Of a DNA stretch of 64,000 bases, positions 62,173 to 64,000 are shown piece by piece. The stretch is from Marinomonas sp. IMCC 4694 (GTDB taxonomy: Bacteria; Pseudomonadota; Gammaproteobacteria; Pseudomonadales; Marinomonadaceae). The notes beneath the pieces are model-generated. The model was given only the letters and a program-made list of their open reading frames with translations. It did no database searches and was not told the DNA's origin. Where the stretch lies: assembly GCF_008122525.1 (NCBI RefSeq), contig NZ_VSRV01000001.1:124001-188000 (forward strand), in the 5' to 3' direction. The position numbers and the translations under genes were made by a program. Numbering within the stretch: position 1 is the first letter of the stretch; every line of letters starts with the position of its first letter.

Positions 62173-62240
62173 AGTGTCATTATTGTGGACTTGTGCCCCA
62201 CAAAGATTAAGTCTACTCTTATGGCATGTTTAAGTGTCAT
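62173..62240. promoter_or_regulatory. Repeat-containing control region of the abiE operon
   Basis: AGTGTCAT occurs twice (62173-62180 and 62233-62240), and TTGTGG/CCACAA form an inverted repeat at about 62183-62203. AbiEi-type antitoxins bind such repeats to autorepress, so this is a plausible operator. No clear -10/-35 pair could be chosen. Confidence 0.5.
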
Positions 62241-62259
62241 CCTTGATAACTAGAGGCGT

Positions 62260-62799
62260 ATGGTGAAAAAGACTGAGGCAATTAAAAAGCTCTTAGAATA
62301 TGACAAGCGTGGTCGCTGTGTTTTTACTCATTCAGATTTGGCGAAAATCTTTCATCAAGATAATGAACGAGCATTGCGTGCGGGAATTAAACGTTTGCAA
62401 AACGATGGCTTGCTCACTCGAATGATGAATGGTGTGTACTTATACAATTTAGCGCAGTCGAAAGGCAGCGATACGTTGGAGAAAATTGCTAAAACCATTC
62501 GACGTGGTGAATATAACTACATTAGCTTGGAGTCTGCACTTTCTGATTTTGGGGTTATTTCACAAATGCCAGTAGATCGCTTAACGGTTATGACAACGGG
62601 ACGTTCCGGTGAATTCAAAACACCTTTGGGTACCATTGAATTCACGCATACGAAACGAGATCCAATGGATATTATAGAAAATACCCGTTTAGTCGGCAGA
62701 CCACTTAGGTTAGCAACGAAACAAACGGCATACAGAGACTTAAAACGAGTTGGCCGAAATACACATTTAGTAAGCAAGGATGAGCTATATGAAAATTGA
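62260..62799 (+). CDS. abiEi: AbiEi-type antitoxin (type IV toxin-antitoxin)
   Basis: A 179-residue protein with an N-terminal winged-helix (TEAIKKLLEYDKRGRCVFTHSDLAKIFHQDNERALRAGIKRL given in outline; the recognition region is ALRAGIKRLQNDGLLTRMMNG) followed by the family C-terminal domain (NYISLESALSDFGVISQMPVDRLTV ... FKTPLGTIEFTHTKRDP). The order matches AbiEi/DUF6088-type antitoxins. It overlaps the toxin gene by 11 bases. Confidence 0.9.
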   Translation: MVKKTEAIKKLLEYDKRGRCVFTHSDLAKIFHQDNERALRAGIKRLQNDGLLTRMMNGVYLYNLAQSKGSDTLEKIAKTIRRGEYNYISLESALSDFGVISQMPVDRLTVMTTGRSGEFKTPLGTIEFTHTKRDPMDIIENTRLVGRPLRLATKQTAYRDLKRVGRNTHLVSKDELYEN

Positions 62800-63709
62800 T
62801 CAAGAAAATTTCGCGCTATTGGTGAATAAAGCAATGCAGGTTGAAAATGTATCTCATATGCGTTCAGTGATAGAGAAAGAGCTCTTACACTACGATATTT
62901 TATTTGCGCTAGAGAAAGGTGGACTTCTGGACAAACTAACGTTTCAAGGTGGCACGTCGTTACGACTTTGTTATGGAGGCAATCGTTTCAGCGAAGATCT
63001 GGATTTTGCTGGCGGGAAGGGTTTCAGCTCAGCAATGTTGGCAGACATGAAAGATTGTATAGAAAAGTACATTGGCGAACGCTACGGGCTTGAAGTGACA
63101 GTAAGAGAACCAGAGGATCTAAAGCAAGATCCTAACTATTCTGAATTGAGCATTGATAAGTGGCAAATCGCGGTAGTGACTTCTCATGAGAGAAAAGATC
63201 TGCCAAAACAAAAAATCAAAGTAGAAGTGGCAAACATTCCAGCCTATACAAGAGAGCCGCAATCTCTTCAAATAAACTATGATTTTTTGCCTGATGGATA
63301 CAGTGATACGCTAATTTTGACAGAAAGCTTGGAGGAAGTCATGGCGGATAAAATCATTTCCTTACCTGCCACAACAAGGTATGTCCGCCACCGAGATATA
63401 TGGGATTTAGCTTGGTTACAGCAACAAGGCGCGACACTCAATATGGACTTAGTTAACAACAAGGTGTCAGATTATAAACTTGAGCACTTCAACAAAATGT
63501 TGGAAAACTTTCTCGAAAGACTTCCTGATATTGTGTCTAGTGATGTGTTCATTGCAGAAATGAAACGTTTCTTACCAACAGATGTATTTGATAGAACTCT
63601 AGCTCAGGATAAGTTTCAAGTTTATCTGCAAAATACTTTGGCGAAACTGTTTAAAACGGTGAGTAACGAATTACTAGGCAAGGTGACTAATAATGAATTT
63701 AGAATGTAA
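62789..63709 (+). CDS. abiEii: AbiEii-type nucleotidyltransferase toxin
   Basis: A 306-residue toxin of the AbiEii/AbiGii (nucleotidyltransferase) family. The NTase core LTFQGGTSLRLCYGGNRFSEDLDF (G-G-T-S ... D-x-D near residues 52-75) is intact, followed by a third acidic region (QKIKVEVANIP). Members stop growth by modifying tRNA or other targets; the tRNA-nucleotide transfer seen in relatives is not proven here. The ATG at 62789 has AAGGA 8 bases upstream and lies inside the antitoxin gene. Confidence 0.92.
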   Translation: MKIDQENFALLVNKAMQVENVSHMRSVIEKELLHYDILFALEKGGLLDKLTFQGGTSLRLCYGGNRFSEDLDFAGGKGFSSAMLADMKDCIEKYIGERYGLEVTVREPEDLKQDPNYSELSIDKWQIAVVTSHERKDLPKQKIKVEVANIPAYTREPQSLQINYDFLPDGYSDTLILTESLEEVMADKIISLPATTRYVRHRDIWDLAWLQQQGATLNMDLVNNKVSDYKLEHFNKMLENFLERLPDIVSSDVFIAEMKRFLPTDVFDRTLAQDKFQVYLQNTLAKLFKTVSNELLGKVTNNEFRM

Positions 63710-63727
63710 AACAGGGATGAACTAACG

Positions 63728-63780
63728 CGTTTTTCAGTGGGTAGCTAGGTTGATAAAAAATTAGGTTCTCCTGAAAAACG
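63728..63780. repeat. Inverted repeat between the AbiE toxin and the hsdR remnant
   Basis: CGTTTTTCAG (63728-63737) and CTGAAAAACG (63771-63780) are perfect 10-base arms separated by 33 bases. It lies at the junction of AbiE DNA and the second hsdR tail and could be part of a terminator or a recombination scar. Confidence 0.55.
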
Positions 63781-63932
63781 AAGCCAAGGACGTTATCACG
63801 TCTGAAACACTCAACGACGCCTTACCCAAACTCAGCCCATTGAACCCACAGTACCGAACCCAGAAGCAAACGGTGTTTCAGCGTGTTGCTGCGTTTGTTG
63901 AGAAATTCAAAGGCGTGGGCGGCTCGCTGTAA
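63765..63932 (+). pseudogene. hsdR 3'-end remnant
   Basis: The frame leading to the TAA at 63930-63932 reads VLLKNEAKDVITSETLND and then continues identically to the hsdR C-terminus (ALPKLSPLNPQYRTQKQ ... KGVGGSL). The residues before TLND differ from hsdR (KREYASENGTALND), so this tail came from another hsdR allele and is not just a copy. A stop (TAG at 63762) precedes it and no start codon is present. Confidence 0.85.
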
Positions 63933-63990
63933 ATGGGGCTTGGGGTTCTACAATAGAAAACCGCCCTTTGGCTAAGCCAGAGGGCGGTGG
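63808..63990 (+). repeat. 183 bp direct repeat, copy B (right border of the AbiE insert)
   Basis: Exact match with 61786-61968, including the stop codon region and the hairpin (third copy, 63960-63988). After it the two sequences diverge at once. The last 10 bases of the window hold nothing recognisable. Confidence 0.95.
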
Positions 63991-64000
63991 ATGGGTTTTA

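Overview
The window looks like chromosomal DNA of a marine gammaproteobacterium, most likely Marinomonas or a close Oceanospirillales relative. This is inferred from moderate GC, a Gram-negative porin, YhhQ, RarD, RhlE and RIO kinase homologues, and dense sensory (MCP, Aer, GGDEF/EAL) genes. No search was run. No tRNA, rRNA or CRISPR array was seen.

1-10 kb is mostly housekeeping and transport: a 3'-cut chemoreceptor, a DUF4432 epimerase-like protein, a TauE permease, a SWIM zinc-finger protein, an AAC(6')-like acetyltransferase, an ATP-grasp protein and RarD. An FMN riboswitch precedes a RibN-like DMT transporter, followed by a HigBA-type toxin-antitoxin pair with a perfect palindromic operator candidate. 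10-22 kb carries an MFS transporter; an operon of a TVP38-flavin disulfide reductase fusion, a DUF547 protein and a second TauE permease; a PAS-GAF-GGDEF cyclase; a YgjP-like metallopeptidase; YhhQ behind a preQ1-I-like leader; a RIO kinase; RhlE; and an ornithine cyclodeaminase-family enzyme. At 22-24.6 kb are a porin lacking its signal peptide and an Old Yellow Enzyme.

24.7-32.6 kb is a first type I restriction-modification island, hsdR-abi-hsdM-hsdS, bracketed by two diverged ~60 bp direct repeats that each contain a terminator. Then come a methionine aminotransferase-like enzyme, a GFA protein, and a two-component system divergent from a DUF2271 protein (with an ApbE-type flavinylation motif) and a PepSY-flavodoxin-FNR membrane reductase. 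39.5-44 kb is a translationally coupled operon of three different photolyase/cryptochrome proteins. Upstream lies a complete 1217 bp IS5-family element, inserted about 60 bp before an aer-like receptor gene that is followed by a PAS/degenerate GGDEF/EAL phosphodiesterase. YjdM, an EamA transporter with a divergent LysR regulator, and a fasciclin protein follow.

51.7-64 kb is a second defence island: an EAL gene remnant, then hsdM-yhcG-hsdS-rhuM-fic-hsdR, then an AbiEi/AbiEii pair. The last 183 bp of the hsdR region recur exactly 2022 bp downstream, beyond AbiE, fused to a different upstream hsdR sequence, so AbiE sits between two hsdR tails. The second HsdS carries three TAEL repeats, the EcoR124-type specificity spacer, and rhuM contains a 29 bp perfect palindrome.

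The best leads for under-described biology are the flavinylation/PepSY module with its own two-component system, the TVP38-reductase/DUF547/TauE operon, the nested defence module at the hsdR tail, and the in-gene palindrome of rhuM.
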